Shown here one piece after another: positions 1 through 8,616 of a DNA stretch of 64,000 nt. The position numbers and the translations under genes are program-made. The stretch is from Metabacillus_B sp050107715 (GTDB taxonomy: Bacteria > Bacillota > Bacilli > Bacillales > Bacillaceae), in the NCBI RefSeq assembly GCF_050107715.1, contig NZ_JBNILN010000003.1:62001-126000 (forward strand), read 5' to 3'. A model generated the notes under the pieces. It had not been told where the DNA came from, made no database searches, and worked only from the letters and a program-made list of their open reading frames with translations. How positions within the stretch are numbered: position 1 is the first letter of the stretch; each line of letters opens with the position of its first letter.

Positions 1-653
1 TTGACACTGCCGGCCAAAAAGGAACCGGAAAATGGACGAGCAGCAATGCTCTGGACTTGGGTGTTCCACTGCCTATCATTACAGAATCTGTATTCTCACG
101 CTTTATCTCTGCCATGAAAGAAGAACGTGTTAAAGCGAGCCGTGTCCTATCCGGACCTGAAGCAGGGGAATACAGCGGAGATAAAGAAGAGCTGATTGAG
201 GCAGTCCGCCAGGCGTTGTTTATGAGTAAAATCTGCTCCTATGCCCAAGGCTTCGCCCAAATGAAAGCTGCTTCAGAAGAATATGGCTGGGACCTGAAGT
301 ATGGCGAAATTGCCATGATTTTCAGAGGAGGATGCATCATCCGCGCCGCATTCCTTCAGCAGATCAAGGAAGCGTTCGACCGGGATGCCAATCTCTCCAA
401 CCTGATGCTTGATCCTTACTTCAAAGAGATTGTTGAAACGTATCAAGTATCTCTGAGAAAAACTCTTGCTGTGGCGATTGAGCGCGGAGTAGCCGTGCCT
501 GGATTCTCAAGTGCACTTGCTTACTTTGACAGCTACCGCACAGAAGTCCTTCCTGCCAATCTTATTCAGGCACAGCGCGACTATTTCGGTGCGCATACGT
601 ATCAGCGCATTGATAAAGAAGGGGTCTTCCATACAGACTGGATGAGCAAATAA
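1..653 (+). CDS. gndA: 6-phosphogluconate dehydrogenase, C-terminal part (5' end outside window)
   Basis: The reading frame is open from base 3 and encodes about 216 residues, roughly the C-terminal 45 percent of a 470-residue enzyme. It oxidises and decarboxylates 6-phosphogluconate to ribulose 5-phosphate, making NADPH in the cytosolic pentose phosphate pathway. The KGTGKWT segment at the start and the end RIDKEGVFHTDW are typical of the all-helical C-terminal domain of the family. The gene is complete at its 3' end and followed by a terminator. Its neighbourhood with zwf, the first enzyme of the pathway, supports the call. Catalytic residues of the N-terminal half cannot be checked here. 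Confidence 0.96.
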   Translation, partial: DTAGQKGTGKWTSSNALDLGVPLPIITESVFSRFISAMKEERVKASRVLSGPEAGEYSGDKEELIEAVRQALFMSKICSYAQGFAQMKAASEEYGWDLKYGEIAMIFRGGCIIRAAFLQQIKEAFDRDANLSNLMLDPYFKEIVETYQVSLRKTLAVAIERGVAVPGFSSALAYFDSYRTEVLPANLIQAQRDYFGAHTYQRIDKEGVFHTDWMSK

Positions 654-660
654 TAATCAT

Positions 661-691
661 GGGACTGGCTTTTATAGCCAGCCCTTTTTTT
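661..691 (+). terminator. Intrinsic terminator after gndA
   Basis: GGGACTGGC pairs with GCCAGCCC (one bulged A), followed by a run of seven T. Confidence 0.85.
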
Positions 692-854
692 CAATTATAC
701 TCGGGAAAACTCTGAACATAAAAGCAGGCGATTGCAGCAAACTAACATCAACGCCAGTCTAAGCTGTCTAGTATGTTTACCAATTCACGAATTGAGGAAT
801 TATAAAAAAGCACAATTAACCAACACAGTTTCGTCATAATAGGAGTCGATGAGC

Positions 855-1712
855 ATGGCAGGAATTTTATTGGCATTAATCCCGGCAATAACATGGGGCA
901 GTTTAGTATTAATCAGTGTAAAGCTTGGCGGAGACGCAAAAAGCCAGACACTTGGCATTACAGTCGGGGCCTTGATTTTCGCTATCGTTACATATTTTAT
1001 TACCTTCCCTGACATTTCAGGTCTGGCATGGGGAATCGGGATTGTCTCCGGTATCATGTGGGCCATCGGCCAATTCGGACAGCTATCCAGTGTGAAATAC
1101 ATAGGGGTTGCAAAGACGGTACCGATTTCAACAGGGCTTCAGCTGATGGGCACGACCCTTTTTGGAGTGCTGATTTTCAAAGAGTGGGATACCCAAACAG
1201 CGATTGTTCTTGGATCAATCGCCGTAGCCTCCATCATTGCCGGAGTGATTCTGACTTCGGTCGGACAAAAAGCAGAGGATGAAGAAGACAAAAAGCACTT
1301 AAAACGGGGGCTTCTCATCCTGCTGATTTCTTCACTTGGCTATATTGGATATGTCGTTATCATCCGTCAGTTTAATATCGACGGGTGGGCTGCAATCCTT
1401 CCGCAGGGAATTGGAATGGTGGCGGGGGCGCTTGTCCTCACGTTTAAAAGCAAGCCATTTAATAAGTACGCAGTCCGGAACATCCTGACAGGTGTATGGT
1501 GGTCAGCAGGTAACCTCGGACTTCTTCTTTCCCTCCCGCTGATCGGAGTAGCCACAAGCTTCTCTCTTTCTCAAACCGGAATCGTCATCTCTACATTGGG
1601 AGGACTTTTCCTGCTTAAAGAAAAATCAACAAAAAAACAGATTGTCTTTGTCATCATTGGCTGTCTGCTTATTATCGCGGGCGGCGTATTGCTTGGATAC
1701 ACGAAAAGCTAA
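855..1712 (+). CDS. glcU: Glucose uptake protein, GRP sugar transporter family
   Basis: A protein of about 285 residues with ten hydrophobic segments and the drug/metabolite-transporter fold of the GlcU/RhaT-like family. It should carry glucose across the membrane independently of the PTS. The N-terminus (LLALIPAITWGS...LGGDAKSQTLG) matches B. subtilis GlcU as I recall it. Two ATGs lie in frame at 849 and 855; I prefer 855 because AGGAG at 841-845 is then 9 bases away instead of 3. It is followed after 19 bases by gdh, the same pair order as in B. subtilis, where the operon is expressed in the forespore. Co-transcription is inferred from spacing. Confidence 0.92.
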   Translation: MAGILLALIPAITWGSLVLISVKLGGDAKSQTLGITVGALIFAIVTYFITFPDISGLAWGIGIVSGIMWAIGQFGQLSSVKYIGVAKTVPISTGLQLMGTTLFGVLIFKEWDTQTAIVLGSIAVASIIAGVILTSVGQKAEDEEDKKHLKRGLLILLISSLGYIGYVVIIRQFNIDGWAAILPQGIGMVAGALVLTFKSKPFNKYAVRNILTGVWWSAGNLGLLLSLPLIGVATSFSLSQTGIVISTLGGLFLLKEKSTKKQIVFVIIGCLLIIAGGVLLGYTKS

Positions 1713-1731
1713 AGAATGGAGCTGAAGAGCT

Positions 1732-2517
1732 ATGTTTAAAGATTTAGAAGGAAAAGTGGTCGTAGTAACCGGAGCAAGCTCAGGTCTTGGACGTGCCATT
1801 GCCAAACGGTTTGGCGAAGAAAAGGCCAAAGTGGTCATTAACTATTACAAAAGCGAAGGCAAATCAGATGAACTGATCGGCGAAATTAAGGAAGCAGGCG
1901 GAGAAGCAGTCAAGGTCCAGGGAGATGTGTCAAAGGAAGAGGATGTTAAGAAAATCATCCAATTTGCCATTGACACCTACGGAACTTTGGATGTTCTGGT
2001 TAATAATGCGGGCATCCAAAACGAAGTTCCAACAGAAGACTTATCCATTGAGGATTGGAATAAAGTGATATCCACGAACCTTACAGGAATCTTTGTGGGC
2101 TGCAGGGAAGCCATTGACTACATGCTTGAAAACAATATCAAGGGAAGCATTATCAATATGTCTTCCGTGCACCAGATCATTCCCTGGCCGCATTTTGCTC
2201 ATTATGCTGCATCCAAAGGCGGAATTAAAATGCTGAGCGAAACCTTGGCACTCGAATTTGCACCACATGGGATCCGTGTGAACTGTCTCGCTCCAGGAGC
2301 CATCAATACACCGATTAATAAAGAAAAATTCAGCGATCCCGCTGCGAAAGAGGAAGTGCTGAAAATGATTCCTCTCGGCAAGATCGGTGAGCCGGAGGAA
2401 GTAGCAGCCGCTGCAGTTTGGCTCGCTTCTAAAGAGGCAAGCTACGTGACAGGTACGACGCTTTATATCGATGGAGGGATGTCAAACTATCCAAGCTTTC
2501 AGGCAGGAAAAGGGTAA
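1732..2517 (+). CDS. gdh: Glucose 1-dehydrogenase (SDR family)
   Basis: A 261-residue short-chain dehydrogenase that oxidises beta-D-glucose to glucono-1,5-lactone with NAD or NADP. The N-terminal cofactor motif TGASSGLG, the NNAG motif near residue 90, and the catalytic Ser with YAASK are all present. The C-terminal SYVTGTTLYIDGGM and final glycine-rich end are typical of Bacillus glucose dehydrogenases. It lies directly behind glcU, so imported glucose can be oxidised without phosphorylation, feeding gluconate to the pentose phosphate genes next door. In B. subtilis this pair belongs to the sigma-G regulon and is used at germination; a matching promoter was not convincing here. Confidence 0.95.
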   Translation: MFKDLEGKVVVVTGASSGLGRAIAKRFGEEKAKVVINYYKSEGKSDELIGEIKEAGGEAVKVQGDVSKEEDVKKIIQFAIDTYGTLDVLVNNAGIQNEVPTEDLSIEDWNKVISTNLTGIFVGCREAIDYMLENNIKGSIINMSSVHQIIPWPHFAHYAASKGGIKMLSETLALEFAPHGIRVNCLAPGAINTPINKEKFSDPAAKEEVLKMIPLGKIGEPEEVAAAAVWLASKEASYVTGTTLYIDGGMSNYPSFQAGKG

Positions 2518-2531
2518 GCTTTAGCGTTAAT

Positions 2532-2567
2532 AAAAAAGTGTTCAGAGAGGCTCTGAGCACTTTTTTT
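2532..2567 (+). terminator. Terminator of glcU-gdh
   Basis: AGTGTTCAGAG pairs with CTCTGAGCACT (one G-T pair), preceded by A-run and followed by seven T. Confidence 0.9.
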
Positions 2568-2706
2568 ATTTTAGGGCTGGAAGCGGAAAGCGCAGCTTTG
2601 CCTCCGGCCTTCACTGTGCTAAAGCATTAACCTCTGTCCCCTTCCTGTCTGACACCATGCAGGGCAAGGGATGAGAGAGTCTTCTCTCCGTCCCCGATAT
2701 AGCCGC

Positions 2707-2735
2707 AAAAAGGGGTCGGAGGCTGCCTCCGACCC
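2707..2735 (-). terminator. Minus-strand terminator behind the 64-codon ORF
   Basis: GGGTCGGAGGC and GCCTCCGACCC form an 11-bp stem; read on the minus strand it ends in a T-run. It begins three bases after the stop codon of the small minus-strand ORF. A weaker imperfect hairpin lies nearby at about 2668-2695, and the rest of 2568-2706 shows nothing recognisable. Confidence 0.7.
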
Positions 2736-2738
2736 TGA

Positions 2739-2933
2739 TTATGTCTGCTGGTTTTCCTGCGTCCCCATGGCATCAAAGGAGTTGGGGGAGTAAGGATAAG
2801 AAGTCACTTCCTCCCGCCCCCGGCGCTTTACCGCAACAGGGACCGGAGGCGCACGAGTCTTGTGCGGACCGTAAAAGCTGAATGGATCTGATGAACCCCG
2901 GAAAGTGAAAATCCATTGAGCACCATTATGCAT
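2739..2933 (-). CDS. Small hypothetical protein, proline- and basic-rich
   Basis: A 64-residue ORF I do not recognise. It starts MHNGAQWIFTFRG and has a central segment rich in proline, lysine and arginine, then a polar tail rich in Ser, Asn and Gln. There is no signal peptide or membrane segment. An in-frame stop lies two codons upstream of the ATG. No good ribosome binding site is seen. The argument for a real gene is position: the stop codon is directly followed by a strong minus-strand terminator, while the gene further upstream on that strand has its own terminator. It could also be a relic. Confidence 0.35.
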   Translation of the reverse strand: MHNGAQWIFTFRGSSDPFSFYGPHKTRAPPVPVAVKRRGREEVTSYPYSPNSFDAMGTQENQQT

Positions 2934-3021
2934 CGCTTATAAATCTGCTTAATGCCAGACCGTTCTATCGCATCCAAGCAGACTTTAATTTAGCGCGGAA
3001 GAACACGTGAGCAAGAACCTG

Positions 3022-3053
3022 AAAAAAGAAGGTGCCGATTAAAAACCGGCACC
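3022..3053 (-). terminator. Terminator of the cyclase gene
   Basis: On the minus strand GGTGCCGG pairs with CGGCACC across an AT-rich loop, followed by TTCTTTTTT. Confidence 0.88.
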
Positions 3054-3060
3054 CTCTCTC

Positions 3061-3684
3061 TTATTCCGCCTTCAAACCTTCAAACAGCATGATTCTTGCA
3101 GGTGCTGCGTCTTTCCCTAAAATTTTAAGCGGAGCTGCCACCATAAAGTAACTGCCCTCGGGGACTTCTTTTAAACGAAGTCCCTCGATAATAATCACTT
3201 CATGCTTGAAAAGTGTTTTGTGTGTAGGATGGCCTTCCTGGCTGCGCTCGACACCTAATGCGTCGATTCCAACCCCTCTTACGCCTGTTTCCGCTAAGTG
3301 CCTGGCTGCACATTCAGCTACAAAAATAAAATCAAAATTGAACTCGTCTTCAAGGGAGTTTTTTGTTTTGAACAGGACAAAGTCTCCCTTTTTTATATCA
3401 AGGTGTTCAATGTCCTCTTTGCGGATCCGGTCTTCTGCCCCTGTAAGGTCGAACACTTTTGCTTCTCCTACTAAATCGTTAAGAGAAATGGATTCCATTG
3501 TCTCTCCTTCAACAATCATGTGAAGAGGGGAGTCGACATGGGTGCCGGTATGGAGGTCCATGGCGATCCGCGTTTCTGTTACGTAGCCATTTGTGGCTGT
3601 GTTTAACACAGGCTGCTTTTCTTCCTTGTTTTTGTAAACCGGCATCCCTTCAAAAATCGGTGCCGAAACGTCATACATTTTCAT
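3061..3684 (-). CDS. Cyclase family metal-dependent hydrolase (kynurenine formamidase-like)
   Basis: A 207-residue protein of the cyclase/arylformamidase superfamily. The metal-binding signature HTGTHVDSPLH (H-x-G-T-H-x-D) lies near residue 50, and the C-terminal half has the usual hydrophobic beta strands. Members hydrolyse N-formylkynurenine, isatin or related amides; the substrate here is not evident since no tryptophan-degradation genes are adjacent. The open frame runs upstream into zwf, but the start at 3684 (MKMYDVSAPIFEG) is the family start and has AAAGGGGG ten bases ahead. It lies about 60 bases downstream of zwf on the same strand with no clear terminator between, so co-transcription is likely. 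Confidence 0.82.
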   Translation of the reverse strand: MKMYDVSAPIFEGMPVYKNKEEKQPVLNTATNGYVTETRIAMDLHTGTHVDSPLHMIVEGETMESISLNDLVGEAKVFDLTGAEDRIRKEDIEHLDIKKGDFVLFKTKNSLEDEFNFDFIFVAECAARHLAETGVRGVGIDALGVERSQEGHPTHKTLFKHEVIIIEGLRLKEVPEGSYFMVAAPLKILGKDAAPARIMLFEGLKAE

Positions 3685-3746
3685 CGTGCAGGTTCCCCCT
3701 TTAGTATTGGATAAAACGCCCTGCAGAACAGGGCGCTGAATCTGGA

Positions 3747-5234
3747 TTATTCGGTATCGGTAACAGGCCACCAGTGGAAGCCGTCTTTGGCAAGCAGTTC
3801 GTCCGATGCGTCAGGCCCCATTGTGCCGGATGCGTAATTCGGGAATTCTGCTGCCACCTTTGACCAGGCTTTGGCGATTGTATCGACATAGCTCCAAGTC
3901 AAAGCGACTTCATCCCAATGGGTAAAGTTGGTCGCGTCCCCGTGCAGGCAGTCATCAAACAGTTTTTCATAAGCTTCCGGAGTATTAATGCCGTCGATGC
4001 AATTGTTGCAGTAATCAAGCTTGATTGGACGGGCGTAAGATCCGTCGCCCGTTTTCTTCGCATTTAGATGCAGCGTGATGCCCTCGTCCGGCTGAATGTT
4101 GATAACGAGAAGATTCGGGTGCATGCTGTCTCCATTGTTATAGTAGAGATTCATTGGAATATCTTTAAACTGGACGACAATCTTTGTTGATTTAGCCGGC
4201 ATGCGTTTCCCCGTCCGGATATAAATCGGCGTTCCTGCCCAGCGGAAATTATCAATCGTCAGTTTTCCTGCAACAAAGGTTTCGGTATTTGAATTCGGAT
4301 CGACATTGCTTTCCTCTCGGTAGCCTGGTACATTTTCGTTCCGGATGCTGCCTTTTCCATATTGGCCGCGTACAAAGTAGTCAGATACTTCATTTTCGTT
4401 CAGCGGACGAAGAGCGCGAAGAACCTTTACCTTTTCGCTGCGGATCTCTTCATCGGTCAATTTGATCGGCGGTTCCATTGCCAATAATGCAACCATCTGA
4501 AGAATATGGTTCTGCACCATATCCTTAAGAGCACCGGAGGACTCATAATAACGTCCGCGGTCTTCTACTCCAAGCCATTCGCTGGATGTAATCTGAATAT
4601 TGGCGATATAGCGGTTGTTCCAAAGCGGTTCAAAAATAGCATTCGCGAACCGGATTACTTCGATATTCTGGACCATGGCCTTCCCAAGGTAGTGATCGAT
4701 GCGGTAAATCTGATCTTCGGAAAAAGCGGCGCGGATTTCATTGTTCAGCTTTTGGGCACTCGGAAGGTCGGTTCCGAATGGTTTTTCTATAACAAGACGG
4801 CTCCATCCCTCAGTGGAGGTGAGCCCTTCGTTTTTCAGGTTCATGGCAATAGTGCCGAAAAATTCAGGCGCCATGGCCATATAGAACATCCGGTTGCCCG
4901 GTATATCGTATGTATGATCAAGTTTTTCAAGCAGTCCTTTTAATTCTGTGTAGGACCCCGGGTTGGTTACGTCGAAAGGATGGTAGTGAAAATGAGTAAG
5001 AAATTCCTCCATGCCTTCATGCTCCGGAACATTGCTCTCAATGGAGGCATTAACATTCTGGCGGAATTCTTCATTCGACCATGGTCTCCGGCCAACTCCG
5101 ACCACGGCGAATTCATTGCCGATCCGGCCGCTTTTTAAAAGACGGTAGATGGAAGGATAAAGTTTGCGCTTAGCCAGGTCGCCCGTCGCTCCAAAAATAA
5201 CAATTACGGCTTTTGGGTTAAATTCTGTATTCAC
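3747..5234 (-). CDS. zwf: Glucose-6-phosphate 1-dehydrogenase
   Basis: Oxidises glucose 6-phosphate to 6-phosphogluconolactone with NADP, the entry step of the oxidative pentose phosphate pathway. The Rossmann motif IFGATGDLAKRK, the substrate motif EKPFG and the active-site RIDHYLGK are intact. The open frame extends to an ATG at 5303, but a GTG at 5234 has AAAGTGAGGT seven bases ahead and gives a 495-residue protein beginning VNTEFNPKAVIVIFGATG. That is close to the 489 residues of B. subtilis Zwf, so I use the GTG. The product feeds GndA encoded on the other strand nearby. Confidence 0.95.
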   Translation of the reverse strand: MNTEFNPKAVIVIFGATGDLAKRKLYPSIYRLLKSGRIGNEFAVVGVGRRPWSNEEFRQNVNASIESNVPEHEGMEEFLTHFHYHPFDVTNPGSYTELKGLLEKLDHTYDIPGNRMFYMAMAPEFFGTIAMNLKNEGLTSTEGWSRLVIEKPFGTDLPSAQKLNNEIRAAFSEDQIYRIDHYLGKAMVQNIEVIRFANAIFEPLWNNRYIANIQITSSEWLGVEDRGRYYESSGALKDMVQNHILQMVALLAMEPPIKLTDEEIRSEKVKVLRALRPLNENEVSDYFVRGQYGKGSIRNENVPGYREESNVDPNSNTETFVAGKLTIDNFRWAGTPIYIRTGKRMPAKSTKIVVQFKDIPMNLYYNNGDSMHPNLLVINIQPDEGITLHLNAKKTGDGSYARPIKLDYCNNCIDGINTPEAYEKLFDDCLHGDATNFTHWDEVALTWSYVDTIAKAWSKVAAEFPNYASGTMGPDASDELLAKDGFHWWPVTDTE

Positions 5235-5578
5235 GTTAAAGACCTCACTTTTCATATAGTCAAGTGCCAGTTCTTTGGCTTTGTCACGATTCCGAATAAG
5301 CATGCAGATGCTCTAAAAAAGGTCCCGTACAGATTCTTAATTTTAAAGCTTCATTCCGGTTAAAGCAAACATTTGAGCCAGGTTTCCTTTCATTAGTATA
5401 GACACCCTGGGAAAAAACATTAATCCTGATCTTGTTTCACCTTTTTTTTCCATAAAAGATTTTTAATTATAAAAATATGAAATATATATGTTAAATCATT
5501 TCATAAAATTCCTTGAAGGAGTATAATACGTATTGAAATAAAAACATCCAAATAGTTCATAAATTAGGGGGATTACTC
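5235..5578. other. Divergent intergenic region between zwf and the ABC operon
   Basis: AT-rich region between two divergent transcription units. A TATAAT at 5522-5527 could be the -10 of the rightward ABC operon, but no good -35 box sits 16-18 bases upstream. No clear promoter for zwf was found. No ORF or repeat is visible. Confidence 0.4.
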
Positions 5579-6280
5579 ATGAGTATCGTCTTTAAAAATG
5601 TTCAGAAAACCTATATCTCAGGGGATCATACCGTGTTTGCGCTTCAGAACGTCTCTTTAGAGGTCCAGGAGGGTGAGCTTGCAGTCATATTGGGGCCTTC
5701 AGGCTCCGGAAAATCAACTCTATTAAATGTTGCGGGAGGCATTGACACGGCAGACAGCGGGGAAGTCATGGCGGGTGTCTTTAACCTCCATACGCTGAAT
5801 GAGAAGCAGCTGACCTCTTACCGCAGAGAAATGGCGGGTTTTATTTTTCAGTCCTATAACCTTCTCCCTGCTCTTACGGTTGAGGAAAATGTAGAAATCG
5901 GAAAAGAAATCAGCAAAAACCCGTTATCTATAGATGAGATCCTGGAGCGTACGGGGATGCTGGATAAGAGAAACAAGCTTCCTCATCAGCTGAGCGGGGG
6001 GGAGCAGCAGAGGACCGCAATTGCAAGGGCTCTCGTGAAAAATCCAAAGCTGCTGTTCTGCGATGAACCGACAGGAGCTCTGGATGAAGAAACCGGCAAA
6101 AAGATTCTTGGTTTGCTGCAGGAAATCAATCAAAAGTACGGGACTACCGTTTTTATCATCACCCATAACCCCGGTATTGCTGACATGGCAGATAAGGTCA
6201 TTAAGATGAAAAGCGGGAAGATTGCCGATATCACTCAAAACGATCAGCCGATTGCAGCCGAAAAGGTAAAATGGGTATGA
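5579..6280 (+). CDS. ABC transporter ATP-binding protein (MacB/LolD type)
   Basis: A 233-residue ATPase with Walker A GPSGSGKST, signature LSGGEQQR, Walker B LLFCDEPTGALD and the switch histidine ITHNP. The QQRTAIARAL and DEPTGALD forms are typical of the MacB/LolD/YknY group that works with FtsX-fold permeases. The start ATG has GGGGG six bases ahead. Its last ten bases overlap the permease gene, so the two are translationally coupled. In Bacillus such pairs export peptides or confer resistance to cell-envelope stress; no sensor kinase gene is adjacent, so the substrate is unknown. Confidence 0.92.
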   Translation: MSIVFKNVQKTYISGDHTVFALQNVSLEVQEGELAVILGPSGSGKSTLLNVAGGIDTADSGEVMAGVFNLHTLNEKQLTSYRREMAGFIFQSYNLLPALTVEENVEIGKEISKNPLSIDEILERTGMLDKRNKLPHQLSGGEQQRTAIARALVKNPKLLFCDEPTGALDEETGKKILGLLQEINQKYGTTVFIITHNPGIADMADKVIKMKSGKIADITQNDQPIAAEKVKWV

Positions 6281-8529
6281 AACTAATTAAAAATGTTTGG
6301 AGAACCTTGAAAAGCAGCGCTTTGGAGCTGGCAGGTACGGTTGCACTGGCAGCCCTGGCGATTATGCTATATGTCATGCTTTCTGCCTCAATGACGGCCG
6401 TTTCTGAGAGCGCAGCCCGTTTTCAGGAGGAGTACAATCAGGAGGATCTGCAATTTCAGACAGCCGAACCTTTGAGTGCGGAAGCGGTAAAGAAACTGGA
6501 ACAAACCTATAAGATAGAAGTGAATAAGCGGAGCTATTTGGACATTCAGGTTAAGGAGGGCGTGACATTACGGCTTCTTTCATTGACCCGGTCTATAAAC
6601 CGTCCGTACGCCGCAGAAGGAGACCTTCCCAAGACGGATGAGGAAATTGCTCTTGCCAAGCAATTTGCTGATGCGCATTCCATTAAGCCTGGTGATATTG
6701 TTGAAGCGGGTGGCACCAGTTATCACGTCACCGGCACCGTTTTTCTTCCAGATTATATTTACCCTTTGAAATCAGAGTCGGATATCATTCAGGATCCTGA
6801 ATCTTTTGGTGCTGCAATTGTTTCTGAGGAGGCAATTTCTGCTCAGTCCTCAAGCCCTCCAATCTATTACACTGCGGTATACGGCGAAGAACCGTTAAAT
6901 GAAAAACAGCTGAAGAAAGCCATCACCGCTGAAGCTCCGCTTATAAAGTGGCTGACCCGAGATGAAAACCCGAGGATTGCGTTTTTGGAATCAAAGATGG
7001 AGTCTGCAGCATCCATAACCGGGGTGGTTCCGGTATTTATTCTTATTCTGGCGATGGCAATGGTCATGCTTGTCGTAAAAAGAAGGCTGGAGCTTCAGCG
7101 TAAACAAATAGGTACTCTGATGGCGTTAGGATATTACCGCAGAGAAGTAGCCGGTGCTTATATGCTGTTCCCGGTCCTGGCCGGACTCGCTGGAACAGCA
7201 GCAGGAGGAGCGGCAGGGTGGGCGCTTGCTGTGCCGCTTACCGGCTATTACACGGAATATTTTAATTTGCCGATTTTGGAGGCTGTCCGGCTGGGTCCTG
7301 TCCAATTTGTTCTTGCTTGTGTGCTGCCGGTTTTCCTATTGAGCGCAGGCGGATTTTGGACCATTTGGAAGACCGTGTCTGCCAGACCGCTGACTCTGCT
7401 CAAGCCTTTTTCAGGCACCAAAAAAGCAAGGGGGCGGATCACCCTCAAGAAAGCACCGTTTAAAACGAGATTCCGTTTCAAGATGCTTACACGAAACCCT
7501 TCAAAGGCTGTCATTATGCTATTGGGCATTATGTCTTCAGCTATCCTTGTATCCTATGGGTTTCTCATGATGAACTCAGCTTCTGATCTTATCGGCAAAA
7601 CCTATCAGGAAGCATACCGCTTTAACTACACCGTGTACTATGCGGCTCCGCAGTCAGACCAGCCCTCTAAAGAAAACTTTTCCCTGTTTGGAGCTGATGC
7701 AGAGGCAGTAAACGGTGAAAAAATCAATGGCAAGCCGATTCAGATAGTTGGGATGGAACCGGAGAGCGAACGGATGAACCTTGAGGATGAAGCGGGAGTG
7801 AAGCTTAACACAAGCCTTGAAGATGGAATTATCCTTTCCAAAGCACTCGCTATGTCCCTTGATGCAAAGCCCGGGGATAAATTGACATTTTCACCGGAGG
7901 GGGCTTCAGAAAACATCACGTATTCTGTTGCCGGTGTTGCAGAATTGTACATTGGAGAATCCATTTATATGAACAAAGCCGATGCTAATCAGATAATGGG
8001 TCTTCCGGGATCCTCCTACACCGGCGAATGGACGATGAAAGCGCCGGATGAGAAGGATAAATCCATTTTGAGGATCGATGATAAGCAGATGTCGCAGAAA
8101 AGCTTTGAAACCTTGCTTGGTCCCACTCAATATTCAGCAGGGATTATCAGTATATTTGCGTTCATCATTGGCTTTATCATGATCAGCCTTATCACCGGTC
8201 TCATGGTGGACGAAAGCGCTCAAACCATTTCGCTATTAAAAGTGATGGGGTATGAGGATAAAGAGATATCCTCGATGCTCCTGGACATCTATATACCTGT
8301 TGTCGTGCTTGGTTATGCCCTTGGAGTGCCGGCAGCGGTCCTGTCGATTGATTCTATTATGAAGTCCGCGGCCGATTCAGCTGGATTTGCTCTGCCGGTG
8401 GCAGCGAGTCCCTTCATGATTGCAGGCAGTCTTGCAATCATCCTGCTGACCTATTGGATTTCGCTTCAGTTTTCGAAGAGAAAACTGAAGCGGGTCTCCC
8501 TGCAGGAAGTGCTGAAAATGCAGGAATAA
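6271..8529 (+). CDS. ABC transporter permease with two FtsX domains
   Basis: A 752-residue membrane protein with one N-terminal segment (about residues 20-40), a large extracytoplasmic domain, three segments at roughly 245-365 forming the first FtsX domain, a segment near 410-430, a second extracytoplasmic domain, and three segments at about 620-740 forming the second FtsX domain. The duplicated layout indicates that one chain supplies both halves of the permease. It partners the ATPase encoded just upstream. ATGs at 6271 and 6277 are both usable. Function as lipoprotein, peptide or antibiotic exporter is inferred from the family only. Confidence 0.88.
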   Translation: MGMKLIKNVWRTLKSSALELAGTVALAALAIMLYVMLSASMTAVSESAARFQEEYNQEDLQFQTAEPLSAEAVKKLEQTYKIEVNKRSYLDIQVKEGVTLRLLSLTRSINRPYAAEGDLPKTDEEIALAKQFADAHSIKPGDIVEAGGTSYHVTGTVFLPDYIYPLKSESDIIQDPESFGAAIVSEEAISAQSSSPPIYYTAVYGEEPLNEKQLKKAITAEAPLIKWLTRDENPRIAFLESKMESAASITGVVPVFILILAMAMVMLVVKRRLELQRKQIGTLMALGYYRREVAGAYMLFPVLAGLAGTAAGGAAGWALAVPLTGYYTEYFNLPILEAVRLGPVQFVLACVLPVFLLSAGGFWTIWKTVSARPLTLLKPFSGTKKARGRITLKKAPFKTRFRFKMLTRNPSKAVIMLLGIMSSAILVSYGFLMMNSASDLIGKTYQEAYRFNYTVYYAAPQSDQPSKENFSLFGADAEAVNGEKINGKPIQIVGMEPESERMNLEDEAGVKLNTSLEDGIILSKALAMSLDAKPGDKLTFSPEGASENITYSVAGVAELYIGESIYMNKADANQIMGLPGSSYTGEWTMKAPDEKDKSILRIDDKQMSQKSFETLLGPTQYSAGIISIFAFIIGFIMISLITGLMVDESAQTISLLKVMGYEDKEISSMLLDIYIPVVVLGYALGVPAAVLSIDSIMKSAADSAGFALPVAASPFMIAGSLAIILLTYWISLQFSKRKLKRVSLQEVLKMQE

Positions 8530-8537
8530 AGAAGAGG

Positions 8538-8572
8538 AGCATGCATAGCCGGTTGTGCATGCTTCTTTTTTT
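8538..8572 (+). terminator. Terminator of the ABC operon
   Basis: AGCATGCA pairs with TGCATGCT, followed by TCTTTTTTT. Confidence 0.85.
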
Positions 8573-8616
8573 CATGTATTCTAAGAAGAGAGCATTACAA
8601 ATAGGAGGATTACACG

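Noticed and set aside
835..841. CATAATA resembling a sigma-G -10 ahead of glcU
   Set aside because: No matching -35 at 16-18 bases, and the transcript would start at the start codon without a ribosome binding site.
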